Positions 1 through 8,327 of a stretch of DNA of 12,802 nucleotides are shown here, one piece after another (the first letter of the stretch is position 1; each line of letters starts with the position of its first letter). The stretch comes from Acidobacteriaceae bacterium (GTDB taxonomy: Bacteria > Acidobacteriota > Terriglobia > Terriglobales > Acidobacteriaceae): NCBI GenBank assembly GCA_030040115.1, contig JASHUH010000094.1, positions 1 to 12,802 on the forward strand, in the 5' to 3' direction. The notes beneath the pieces were generated by a model. The model searched no databases and was not told the DNA's origin. It saw only the letters and a list, made by a program, of their open reading frames with translations. Both the position numbers and the translations under genes were made by a program.

Positions 1-1
1 C

Positions 2-748
2 TTCCGCCCCGCGGATATGCTGGCCGGAGGTCAGGGCGCGCCGCTCGTGCCGCTGCTCGATTACGTTTTGTTTGCGCATCCGAAACGAGGGCGCGTTCTA
101 CAAAACATCGGCGGTATTGCCAATCTCACCGCAGTACCCGCAGGAGCATCGTCAAACGCGGTGATTGCCTTTGACACAGGTCCCGGAAGCATGGTGATCG
201 ACTGGCTGGCGCAGGAGCTTTTCGCCATGCCCTTCGACCGCAACGGAACCCTCGCCGCGCGCGGCCAGGTCATCGCGCCCGTCCTCGCTCACGCTTTGCG
301 CAATTCCTATTTCCGCCGCAAGCCGCCACGCACCACTGGCCGCGAGCAGTTTGGCCGTGAATACGCAGCCGGATTTTTGGAGCAGTGCCTGCGCTGCTCC
401 GGCAGGCCCGAGGATGCGCTGGCCACGGCGACCGCGCTAACCGCCGAAACGATCGCTCAGAGCTATCAGCGCTTCATTCTGCCCGCCATGGGCCGCAGTC
501 CCGTCGATTACATCGTCTCCGGTGGCGGCGCGCGCAATCGAACGCTCGTTTCGCTGCTTGAGACGCGTCTAAAACCATTGGGCTGCACGCTCGCGGCGAG
601 CGCGGACTTTGGACTGCCCGTCGAGTCTAAAGAGGCGGCGGCCTTTGCTTTGCTGGCTTGGCAAACCTGGAATCGCCGGCCCGGCAACGTGCCTGCCGCC
701 ACGGGAGCCAGGCAGGCCGTCCTGCTGGGACAAATTACTTATGTGTAG
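2..748 (+). CDS. anmK: Anhydro-N-acetylmuramic acid kinase, 5' end missing
   Basis: AnmK uses ATP and water to open the 1,6-anhydro ring of anhydro-MurNAc and phosphorylate it, giving MurNAc-6-phosphate in cytosolic cell-wall recycling. The reading frame is already open at base 2, before the first internal ATG at 17, so the gene begins upstream. The 248 visible residues are about two thirds of the family's usual ~370. Family motifs are clear: AGGQGAPLVP near the start, NIGGIANLT (substrate/nucleotide fold), FDTGPGSM at about 170-193 (its Asp is the residue I take to be the catalytic base from family knowledge), VSGGGARN at about 519-542 and SKEAAAFALLAW near the C-terminus. The N-terminal ATP-binding GTSxDG segment lies outside the window. 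The TAG stop at 746-748 overlaps the ATG of the next gene by 8 bp, suggesting translational coupling with the SBP gene. Confidence 0.93.
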   Translation, partial: FRPADMLAGGQGAPLVPLLDYVLFAHPKRGRVLQNIGGIANLTAVPAGASSNAVIAFDTGPGSMVIDWLAQELFAMPFDRNGTLAARGQVIAPVLAHALRNSYFRRKPPRTTGREQFGREYAAGFLEQCLRCSGRPEDALATATALTAETIAQSYQRFILPAMGRSPVDYIVSGGGARNRTLVSLLETRLKPLGCTLAASADFGLPVESKEAAAFALLAWQTWNRRPGNVPAATGARQAVLLGQITYV

Positions 749-2372
749 AAAGTTGCGCAGCGGCCGGCTGAAGTTCATGTTCTTTCCCCTCCCGAAGGTG
801 ATGACCGCTTTCTTTGCGCTGCTGCCGGCGCTCGCATCCGGGCTGTTGATCCTCACTGGCTGCGGAGCGTCGCGCCCACAGCCCGGCACAGTCGTATTTC
901 TCATTGAAAGCAGTCCCGCCAATCTCGATCCGCGTATGGGCACCGACGCCCAATCGGAGCACATCGACGAATTGCTCTTCGACGGACTGGTGGCGCGAGA
1001 CGCGCACTACCGCTTCATCCCCGCGCTCGCCCAATTTTGGGAGCAGCCGGATCCCCGCACGCTGGTGTTCCATCTCCGCTGCGGCGTTCGTTTCGCTGAC
1101 GGCCGTCCGCTCACCGCGCGAGACGTGGCCTGGTCCATCAACTCCATGCGCGACGGCACGGTGATCTCCCCCAAAGCTGCGGCTTATGCCTCCATCGACT
1201 CCATTGAAACACCCGACCCTCTTACTGTCGTTCTCCACCTCAATCGTCCCGACAATTTCCTCCTCACCAACCTTTCCACCGGCGCTTTCGGTGTCGTTCC
1301 CTACGGCAGCGGGCGCGACTTTTGGCGGGATCCCATTGGTTCGGGGCCGTTTCGTTTTGTCAGCCAGCAGATCGATCAGGACGTCGTTGTGGAGCGCAAT
1401 CGATTGAGCTGGTCTGTTGTGCCGAAGATCGCGCGCGTGCGCTTCGCCGTGGCGCCCGACGCCATCACCATGGCCCTGGAACTCGAAAAAGGCTCCGCCG
1501 ACGTGGCCATCAACTCGCTGCCGATGGACGCATTGCCGGTCCTGGCGCGGAGGCCCAATCTCGTCGTGGACGACGCGCCGGGCACGGTCATCCAGTACCT
1601 CGCTTTCAATTTGCGCGATCCCATCCTCCGCCAGGTGCGCGTGCGCCAGGCCATCGCCTATGCCATCAATCGCGAGCTCATCATTCGAACCCTACTTGAC
1701 GGCCACGCGCGGCCCGCAGTCAGCCTCTTGCCGCCTACCCATTGGGCGTGGACCGGCGATGTGGAGCACTACGAATACGACCCGCAGCGCGCCCGGCAAT
1801 TGCTGGATGAAGCTGGCTACAAGGCCGGCGCCAACGGCGTGCGTCTCCATCTGACCATGAAGATGAGCAACGACGAAGGAACACGTCTGCTCGCCGCGGT
1901 GCTGCAGCAGCAACTGGCGCGAGTCGGCATCGCTCTTGACCTGCGCAGCTTCGAGTTCGCCACCTTTTACTCCGATGTGGTGCGCGGCGCATTCCAAATG
2001 TATTCGCTGCGCTGGATTGGCGGCAACGAACAGCCCGATTTATATAGCTACGCGTTCTCTTCCGCGCGCTTCCCTCCAAAGGGCGCCAACCGCGGCCATT
2101 ACTCGAACTCGCAACTGGATAATCTCCTCGCAGACGCCGCAGAGAACGAAGACATGAGCCGCCGCCGTGCGGATTACGTCGACGCGCAGCAGATCCTCGG
2201 TCGGGATCTGCCGGCCGTCAATCTGTGGTATCGCGACACGGTCGTCGTCCACAATCGCCGGCTCGAAAATGTCGTTCCTGCCCCTTCGGGAAGCTTCAGC
2301 TTTCTCGAAACCGCGGAATTGAAGCCTCAATCGACCGCCAGCCTGCGCCTGTCGGCCTTACACCAGCCCTAA
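741..2372 (+). CDS. ABC transporter substrate-binding lipoprotein, SBP_bac_5 (oligopeptide/dipeptide) family
   Basis: Predicted extracytoplasmic lipoprotein that binds peptides or related solutes. From the ATG at 741 it has 543 residues, normal for the family. A basic n-region (MCRKLRSGRLKF) is followed by a hydrophobic stretch and a lipobox LTGC with the lipidated Cys at about residue 41 (codon 861-863). The mature part shows family landmarks: ESSPANLDPRMGTDAQ, LLFDGLV, FHLRCGVRFADGRPLTARDV, then VRQAIAYAINRE and LLPPTHWAW. The frame is open further upstream to an ATG at 609, but that would lie inside anmK and bury the signal peptide, so I reject it. ATGs at 777 and 801 remain possible; 741 is preferred because it overlaps the anmK stop (ATGTGTAG) and supplies positive charges. 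No permease or ATPase gene follows, so the transporter partner is elsewhere or absent. Ligand unknown; the anmK link suggests cell-wall peptides (inference). Confidence 0.88.
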   Translation: MCRKLRSGRLKFMFFPLPKVMTAFFALLPALASGLLILTGCGASRPQPGTVVFLIESSPANLDPRMGTDAQSEHIDELLFDGLVARDAHYRFIPALAQFWEQPDPRTLVFHLRCGVRFADGRPLTARDVAWSINSMRDGTVISPKAAAYASIDSIETPDPLTVVLHLNRPDNFLLTNLSTGAFGVVPYGSGRDFWRDPIGSGPFRFVSQQIDQDVVVERNRLSWSVVPKIARVRFAVAPDAITMALELEKGSADVAINSLPMDALPVLARRPNLVVDDAPGTVIQYLAFNLRDPILRQVRVRQAIAYAINRELIIRTLLDGHARPAVSLLPPTHWAWTGDVEHYEYDPQRARQLLDEAGYKAGANGVRLHLTMKMSNDEGTRLLAAVLQQQLARVGIALDLRSFEFATFYSDVVRGAFQMYSLRWIGGNEQPDLYSYAFSSARFPPKGANRGHYSNSQLDNLLADAAENEDMSRRRADYVDAQQILGRDLPAVNLWYRDTVVVHNRRLENVVPAPSGSFSFLETAELKPQSTASLRLSALHQP

Positions 2373-3104
2373 GCCGCCATCCACAACCAGAATCTGGCCG
2401 GTGATAAAGCTCGGGCCCGTCGCGAAGAACAGCACCGCTGCGGCAACGTCCTCCACGGCTCCGTTGCGCCGCATCGGCGTCTTCGCGGCAAAGCGTGCGG
2501 CTTGGTCGGCGCCCCGCGCCGTTCCGTCGTCGATCTCGATGGCGCCCGGGGCCACGCAATTGACGCTCACCTCCGGCGCGAAAGCTTTCGCCATGGTCTT
2601 CGTGAGCATGTGCAGCGCGGCCTTCGAGCTCGAGTAGTGCGCGTGTCTGGCCCACGGATGAAGTCCGCCCAGCGATCCGAGGTTCACAATGCGTCCGGCC
2701 GCCGCGCGCAGATGCGGCAACGCCTCGCGGGCGACGAGAAACGGCCCGCGCGCATTGGTTTCAAACACCTCATCCCATGCTGCGGTGGTGAGCGAGTCAA
2801 GAGGAGCCGAAGCAAAAACGGCGGCATTGTTCACCAATAGGTCAAGACGCCCGAATCGCGCCGCCACGCCGGCCACCGCCGCGCGCACTGAAGCTTCGGA
2901 GCGCACGTCACACTCCACTGCGAGCGCGTGGCGCCCCAGCACCTCAACTTGACGAACCGTTTCCGCAGCTTCGGCCGGCGAATTTCGGTAGCTGATGGCG
3001 ACATCCGCTCCGGCCTGAGCGAGGGCCACTGCGATGCCGCGTCCAATCCGCTTCGCGCCACCCGTCACTAACGCCGATTTTCCGACGAGCGATTCCGTAG
3101 CCAT
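2358..3104 (-). CDS. Short-chain dehydrogenase/reductase (SDR), classical NAD(P)-dependent
   Basis: Cytosolic oxidoreductase of 248 residues, the standard classical SDR length. Visible elements in order: nucleotide-binding TGGAKRIG at 14-21, D66 in CDV (adenine side), NNAA at 92-95, the catalytic triad S144, Y157 and K161 (YSSSK), and a C-terminal VDGG at 241-244. An Arg in the glycine-rich motif (TGxxxRIG) occurs in pteridine reductases and FolM-type dihydromonapterin reductases, so a pteridine substrate is one option; a 3-oxoacyl-ACP reductase-like role is the other. Substrate cannot be settled from sequence. The 3' end overlaps the convergent SBP gene by 15 bp. A TACAAT hexamer (minus strand, 3119-3124) lies 14 nt before the ATG, but no proper -35 is visible. 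It may instead be read through from the secreted-protein gene 151 bp upstream. Confidence 0.9.
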   Translation of the reverse strand: MATESLVGKSALVTGGAKRIGRGIAVALAQAGADVAISYRNSPAEAAETVRQVEVLGRHALAVECDVRSEASVRAAVAGVAARFGRLDLLVNNAAVFASAPLDSLTTAAWDEVFETNARGPFLVAREALPHLRAAAGRIVNLGSLGGLHPWARHAHYSSSKAALHMLTKTMAKAFAPEVSVNCVAPGAIEIDDGTARGADQAARFAAKTPMRRNGAVEDVAAAVLFFATGPSFITGQILVVDGGLGLV

Positions 3105-3255
3105 ACCGACCAGCCACGATTGTAGGGCTCCGTTCCTGGGTCAGGGGCGCTAACACAGGTCTCCAACCAGCCTTTTTGGAGCTGAAGCAAAGGGCGGCCA
3201 CTAGCGGAAAAACAAAAGGTAATGAACTAGGACTAAGAACGGCACGCCAGCAGTG

Positions 3256-3831
3256 CTAATGGGAATTCGGCTGAGAATTCTGCGCTCCACCGGAAGGTTT
3301 GTTCGAGGGAGCGTTCTTCTGGGAATCCCCGTTGTCCTTGGCGCCGGAGCCATTATTCGACTGGCCCGAAGAGCCGTTGTTGGAGCTTCCTGAAGAGCCA
3401 TCGTTGCTCTTATAAATCGAATACTGCGGCGCCGGGCGATGAAGCTTCACCTCCATCGACATCTGCGACTTTTCCACCTTGTAGTCCTTCCCGTAGGTCT
3501 GGAACCCGTTCGCAATCACCTGCAGGCGGACGGTGTCGCCAATGGGAATCACGTCGATGATCGCTTTGCCATCTTCGTTGCTCTTCAATTCCATGGCGCC
3601 CTTGTCCCGCTCACCTTCGATGGGATGAAAGATCACCGCGGCATTCTCAATCGGCTTGCCATCGTCATAGCGCAGGACGGTCACCTGGATGGTCGAGGTC
3701 GGCGGCGGCGCCTTGTACTTGCGCATGCGCTGGCTCTGGCTTCCGTGGACGGCCATGGAGCAGAGAAACAAGCCGGAAGCGGCCGCAAACATGCAAGAAC
3801 GTAGGGTCCAACGTTGCAACATGGAGATCAT
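3256..3831 (-). CDS. Secreted protein with carboxypeptidase-regulatory-like domain and low-complexity Ser/Asn/Gly tail
   Basis: A 191-residue protein. Residues 1-30 form a signal peptide (basic MISMLQRWTLR, hydrophobic core, SMAVHG). Residues about 46-132 look like a small beta-sandwich of the CarboxypepD_reg/Cna-B-like type: IQVTVLRYDDGKPIENAAVIFHP, then NEDGKAIIDVIPIGDTVRLQVIANGFQTYG, the usual 'added detail, then simple transport-like rule' pattern of these folds. Residues about 137-191 are a disordered tail of Ser, Asn, Gly and Gln repeats (NNGSSGQSNNGSG). No enzyme motif is seen. Such domains are common in secreted proteins of Acidobacteriota and Bacteroidota. The start at 3829-3831 has a GGGAAAG about 8 nt upstream; a second ATG three codons in is possible. 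The SDR gene follows on the same strand after 151 bp. Function unknown. Confidence 0.75.
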   Translation of the reverse strand: MISMLQRWTLRSCMFAAASGLFLCSMAVHGSQSQRMRKYKAPPPTSTIQVTVLRYDDGKPIENAAVIFHPIEGERDKGAMELKSNEDGKAIIDVIPIGDTVRLQVIANGFQTYGKDYKVEKSQMSMEVKLHRPAPQYSIYKSNDGSSGSSNNGSSGQSNNGSGAKDNGDSQKNAPSNKPSGGAQNSQPNSH

Positions 3832-3843
3832 TTTATCGCTTTC

Positions 3844-3859
3844 CCGCCCTGTCGGGCGG
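3844..3859 (-). promoter_or_regulatory. GC hairpin in the leader of the secreted-protein gene
   Basis: A perfect 6-bp inverted repeat, CCGCCC with a 4-nt loop and GGGCGG, sits 12 nt upstream of the ATG of the minus-strand gene. The likely ribosome-binding purines (GGGAAAG) begin at the 3' edge of the stem, so folding could limit initiation. There is no T-run, so it is not a terminator in either direction. The rest of 3860-4023 shows no gene; a TATAAT at 4007-4012 (plus strand) lacks a -35. Confidence 0.35.
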
Positions 3860-4023
3860 CTGCCAGTTGTCGCTGTGCGCCGTCAATCGGCGCGCAACAA
3901 GGTGATCGATTTTTTAGGGCTTTCTTTTTGGGCAAACCAGGTGTTTTTTGTTCTCTGGCAGTGGCTGTGGCGGGAGCACTCAACTGCTGCTGTAATACCA
4001 GACGGGTATAATGGCAACCTTTA

Positions 4024-4040
4024 TGAGTGAGCTTCACTCA
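4024..4040. promoter_or_regulatory. Perfect 7-bp dyad TGAGTGA-3-TCACTCA upstream of the groES promoter
   Basis: The arms TGAGTGA and TCACTCA are perfect inverted repeats around GCT. The dyad ends 19 bp before the TTGACA of the groES promoter, a position suited to a transcription-factor site. It is not a CIRCE arm, since it lacks the TAGCA core. Spacing and symmetry favour a dimeric regulator, but none can be named. Confidence 0.35.
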
Positions 4041-4059
4041 AATTTTTCCCAAAATTCAC

Positions 4060-4089
4060 TTGACAACTTCAGGGCGGTTTCCCTATCTT
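4060..4089 (+). promoter_or_regulatory. Sigma-70-type promoter of groES-groEL
   Basis: TTGACA at 4060-4065 is a perfect -35. With an 18-bp spacer, TATCTT at 4084-4089 matches four of six -10 positions. The start point would be near 4096, giving a leader of about 180 nt. The -10 abuts the first CIRCE-like half-site (4089), so HrcA bound there would block RNA polymerase directly. AT-rich sequence precedes the -35. Confidence 0.65.
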
Positions 4090-4137
4090 TAGCAATTGGA
4101 AGACGAGACTGCTAGCAATGAATGTCGAGAGTGCTAG
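4089..4137. promoter_or_regulatory. CIRCE-type HrcA operator, two overlapping copies sharing a half-site
   Basis: The CIRCE consensus is TTAGCACTC-N9-GAGTGCTAA, bound by the heat-shock repressor HrcA. Copy 1 (4089-4115) reads TTAGCAATT, N9, GACTGCTAG: exact spacing, 7 of 9 in each arm. Copy 2 (4112-4137) reads CTAGCAATG, N8, GAGTGCTAG: the right arm is 8 of 9 but the spacer is one base short. The central TGCTAGCA (4110-4117) is itself palindromic and serves as right arm of copy 1 and left arm of copy 2. Its position over the -10/start region of the groES promoter fits HrcA repression. That it is a CIRCE element is well supported; which copy is functional is not. Confidence 0.72.
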
Positions 4138-4153
4138 CTCTTCGCTTGCGGAA

Positions 4154-4182
4154 CGGCTGTTTCGGGGGATTCTCCCCAGCCG
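4154..4182 (+). other. Leader hairpin in groES mRNA
   Basis: CGGCT (4154-4158) pairs with AGCCG (4178-4182), and a GGGG run (from 4164) pairs with CCCC (4174-4177), leaving a 5-nt bulge on the left side only. It lies in the groES 5' untranslated region between CIRCE and the start-proximal hairpin. It is not followed by a T-run. Confidence 0.35.
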
Positions 4183-4230
4183 CCCGCATCCGGCAATTCC
4201 CAAGCTTTTGTCTTAAATCACTCAAAATCC

Positions 4231-4257
4231 CGCGAGCCGGGGCCAACCCGGTTCGCG
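4231..4257 (+). promoter_or_regulatory. Strong 11-bp hairpin just before the groES ribosome-binding site
   Basis: CGCGAGCCGGG (4231-4241) pairs with CCCGGTTCGCG (4247-4257) around the loop GCCAA; the only non-Watson-Crick pair is one G-U. The stem ends five bases before AAGGAG (4262-4267), the groES ribosome-binding site. There is no T-run, so it is not a normal terminator. Possible roles are stabilising the mRNA 5' region, keeping the ribosome site open, or temperature-dependent control. The stem is seen directly; the role is inference. Confidence 0.5.
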
Positions 4258-4277
4258 CGTGAAGGAGAAGCGAAGCA

Positions 4278-4589
4278 ATGGCAGCAACATCCGTTACCAC
4301 CACGTTCACCCCGCTCCACGACAGAATCCTTGTCCGCCGAGTGGAAGAGACCGAGACCGTTCGCGGCGGCATCATCATTCCCGATAGCGCCAAGGAAAAA
4401 CCCCAGGAGGGCGAAGTCATCTCCGTGGGCAAAGGCAAATCCAACGACGAAGGCAAAGTATTCCCGCTGGACGTGAAGGCGGGCGACCGGATTCTCTTCG
4501 GCAAGTACTCCGGCACCGAGATTAAAATCGACGGCGAAGAATACCTCATCATGCGCGAAGAGGAAGTCCTCGGCATCGTCAAGAAGTAG
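4278..4589 (+). CDS. groES: Co-chaperonin GroES (Hsp10)
   Basis: GroES is the heptameric lid of the GroEL chamber and drives encapsulation and release of folding proteins with ATP. The 103-residue product has the full Cpn10 fold: [12 protein letters not shown] near the start, the mobile loop [19 protein letters not shown] (the GGIII tripeptide region contacts GroEL), [11 protein letters not shown], and [38 protein letters not shown]. It carries about seven extra N-terminal residues (MAATSVT) compared with the shortest GroES proteins. AAGGAG at 4262-4267, 10 nt before the ATG, fixes the start. It is first in an operon with groEL and under the CIRCE-bearing promoter. Confidence 0.98.
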   Translation: MAATSVTTTFTPLHDRILVRRVEETETVRGGIIIPDSAKEKPQEGEVISVGKGKSNDEGKVFPLDVKAGDRILFGKYSGTEIKIDGEEYLIMREEEVLGIVKK

Positions 4590-4605
4590 CGCGAGGAGCG
4601 CGAGA

Positions 4606-6404
<1,799 letters not shown>

Positions 6405-6408
6405 TAGA

Positions 6409-6436
6409 GGGAACACGGGACCGAGGGACCACGGGA
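6409..6436 (+). repeat. Two direct copies of GGGAMCACGGGA after groEL
   Basis: GGGAACACGGGA (6409-6420) and GGGACCACGGGA (6425-6436) are 12-base direct copies with one difference and a 16-base period, directly after the groEL stops. No coding function is likely. They may be the start of a dispersed non-coding repeat. Confidence 0.4.
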
Positions 6437-6482
6437 AAAGAAAGCACCACCTCGGCCCTTAACAAGCTCGGAAATTCGAAAG

Positions 6483-6514
6483 GCCTCCGGCTTCGGCCGG
6501 GGGCGTCTTGTTTA
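6483..6514 (+). terminator. Intrinsic terminator of groES-groEL
   Basis: GCCTCCGGC (6483-6491), a TTCG tetraloop and GCCGGGGGC (6496-6504) form a 9-bp stem with one G-U pair, followed by the T-rich GTCTTGTTTA. This is a classic UUCG-capped Rho-independent terminator about 80 bp after the groEL stop. Confidence 0.8.
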
Positions 6515-6872
6515 TGTCCGAAATCCTGTTGACCCCGGGGCCTGGAAAGGAATTGCCGTGCTGCGTAAAACGTTTTCGATTCAGCTCTTGCCATAGTGGC
6601 ACCGTGTCAGGTGGCGTTTCCTTCCACCCCAGCGAGTACAAATCGCTCCCTTGGGACCCCGGAGGAGAAAACGCCACTCAGCGTCCCGGTTTCCGAAAAG
6701 GGCGGCATCGGAAACCTTGTAGCGCGGAATCTTTCATCTCTGGAGGCCGGGCGACTCGAAGTGGGGTATAAGCCATCTCACGCTATGAGGAATAACCAAA
6801 GCATCCGTCTTTGGCGGGGGACCAATTGCTGTTTCAGTAGTATTTTGGGCTCGACACTTTCGCAGGTGATCT
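6515..6872 (+). other. 358-bp non-coding stretch with a possible structured element at 6611-6677
   Basis: No plausible gene is seen on either strand between the groEL terminator and the acyltransferase gene. GTGGCGTTT (6611-6619) and AAACGCCAC (6669-6677) form a perfect 9-bp closing stem. Inside, AGCGA (6631-6635) and TCGCT (6643-6647) form a small hairpin. The whole could be a folded leader RNA or a relic. A TATAAG at 6767-6772 might be a -10 for the next gene, but no -35 is visible. Confidence 0.35.
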
Positions 6873-7583
6873 GTGTTTTCCAATCATCGACTGAGGCGAC
6901 TGGAACGGGAGGGTCATGCGACCGGGTCGTATGGCTTCTCCCAGCGGCGCATGTCTTCTTTCATCAAGCGCATCTGGGGAGATAAGCTTCGCATCATCGG
7001 CGCAGGAAACGTGCCGCGTAGCGGTTCCGCAATTCTCGCTATCAATCAGACCACCCACCTCGATCCCCTTTTTCTCGCCCTTGCCGTCCCCCGTCCCATC
7101 CATTTCGTTGGGCTGGACGATGACGGCGAACTCGAACCATGGTACACTCCGCTCCTCTATGAAATGATGGGCGTCATCCGCGTGTCGGAAGACCTAGCGG
7201 TGAACGGGGGCCATCACTTCCTTGCAGAGGTTGACGACGCGGTCCGCTACGGCGAACTTATCGGCATCTTTCCGGAGGGCCGGCTCGAGCTCAAGCGCGA
7301 TCGCAGCCAGATTGCTCCCTTCCATCACGGCGTGGCGGCGATCACCAAGCGGCACCGACTTCCGGTTGTGCCCATCTTTATGCAGGGCATGGAAGCGGTG
7401 ATGCCCAACTCCTCCGCGCATTTGCGGGAAAAAGTCAACGTTGCGCCGCCGATTACTATCGTCATCGGGGAGTCGATTTACCCTCCTCGGCTGTTTAATG
7501 AGGGGTGCGTTCGCCAAGCCATACTCGAGCTGCGCGACCACTTCCCCGCGACAGCTTGCGGGAAGGCCTTGCGCGTTGGCTGA
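6873..7583 (+). CDS. PlsC-family (1-acylglycerol-3-phosphate O-acyltransferase-like) protein with altered motif I
   Basis: The 236-residue product has the lysophospholipid acyltransferase layout without an obvious N-terminal membrane helix. Motif I aligns as INQTTHLDP (57-65): the usual NH-x4-D is N58, Q59, D64, so the catalytic His is Gln (codon CAG). H62 is also common at that place in related proteins (NHTSHLDP) and is not a substitute in register. The later segments are present: GVIRVSED (100-107), motif III GIFPEGRLE (131-139), and VVPIFMQGMEAVMP (165-178), the region that usually holds the final motif. Members acylate lysophosphatidate or related lipids at the inner membrane; with His replaced, activity is doubtful. 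The start is GTG at 6873 with AGGTG four nt upstream; ATG at 6951 is an alternative. Convergent with the phosphoribosyltransferase gene. Confidence 0.8.
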   Translation: MFSNHRLRRLEREGHATGSYGFSQRRMSSFIKRIWGDKLRIIGAGNVPRSGSAILAINQTTHLDPLFLALAVPRPIHFVGLDDDGELEPWYTPLLYEMMGVIRVSEDLAVNGGHHFLAEVDDAVRYGELIGIFPEGRLELKRDRSQIAPFHHGVAAITKRHRLPVVPIFMQGMEAVMPNSSAHLREKVNVAPPITIVIGESIYPPRLFNEGCVRQAILELRDHFPATACGKALRVG

Positions 7584-7652
7584 CGCCCGGGACCGGCGCT
7601 GGATGCCGCGTTCCGCGACCAGGAAGGGGGAAGACCGTGTTCTGGGACCGCT

Positions 7653-8327
7653 CTAGCGCTCCTGCGAACGCCCCGCCAGCTCCATTTCGCGTTCTTGTCG
7701 AGCTTGCGCGAGCAGCGTCCTCACTTCTTCATCCTTGGTCGCGCTGAAGTCGCGGTAGAACATTCCGACTGCCTCAAAATCCAACGGCTGGTGCGGGCAA
7801 ATCACGCGATCCGCCTCCGTTTCAAGCTCCCTGCAGGTTTGCATTGAAGCTACCGGCGCCGCAATGAAAATGCGTCTCGCGAGCTTCCTCACCGCGCGCG
7901 CGGCTGCTTTCATGCTGGCGCCGGTCGCAATGCCATCATCGATAAGAATTGCAGTGCGCCCTGCAATTTCCACCGGCGGGCGGCCTTCCCGGTACGCGCG
8001 TTCCTGCCGCTCCAGCTCCAGGGTTTCCCGTTCGATCACCCTCTGCACTTCATCATCGGAAATCTTCAACGCGTGCAGGATGTCCTGGTTCAAAACCACG
8101 ACTTCGCCGCTGGCGATTGCCCCCATCGCCAACTCTCTCTGCGAGGGGACGCCGATTTTGCGCACCACAAAAATGTCCAGCGGGCATCGCAAGGCGTGCG
8201 CCACCTCGAAGGCCACCGGCACACCGCCGCGCGGCAGCCCCAGCGTCACGGCGTCCTCAAAGTCATTCGGCTGCGCCATGGCCGCGGCCAGCTTTCGCCC
8301 CGCGTCTCTTCGGTCCTCAAAGAGCAT
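7653..8327 (-). CDS. Phosphoribosyltransferase-family protein (type I PRTase fold)
   Basis: The 224-residue product has the PRPP-binding loop AILIDDGIATGASM at about 126-139, with adjacent acidic residues D130-D131 and the TG of the loop. An N-terminal GLPRGGVPVAFEVA (30-43) is typical of a large group of stand-alone PRTases of unknown substrate, some fused to hydrolase domains. RKIGVPSQRELAMGAI (56-71) forms the flexible hood region. The C-terminal 30 residues are charged and helical. It does not resemble a named purine or pyrimidine salvage enzyme closely enough to assign a base. Probable start is ATG at 8325-8327 with GGGAAGAGA about 8 nt upstream. A strong hairpin lies in its leader (8402-8438). 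Confidence 0.85.
   Translation of the reverse strand: MLFEDRRDAGRKLAAAMAQPNDFEDAVTLGLPRGGVPVAFEVAHALRCPLDIFVVRKIGVPSQRELAMGAIASGEVVVLNQDILHALKISDDEVQRVIERETLELERQERAYREGRPPVEIAGRTAILIDDGIATGASMKAAARAVRKLARRIFIAAPVASMQTCRELETEADRVICPHQPLDFEAVGMFYRDFSATKDEEVRTLLAQARQEREMELAGRSQER

Noticed and set aside
609..740. Upstream in-frame extension of the SBP gene from ATG 609
   Set aside because: It overlaps the conserved C-terminal anmK coding region and would put 44 residues before the signal peptide and lipobox.
1322..1854. Overlapping open frames inside the SBP gene on both strands
   Set aside because: They are shadow frames in a GC-rich gene; the SBP_bac_5 product fits the whole region without a break.
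4007..4012. Perfect TATAAT on the plus strand upstream of groES
   Set aside because: The position 17 bp upstream is CTGCTG, with no -35 character, and a better promoter with TTGACA lies just downstream at 4060.
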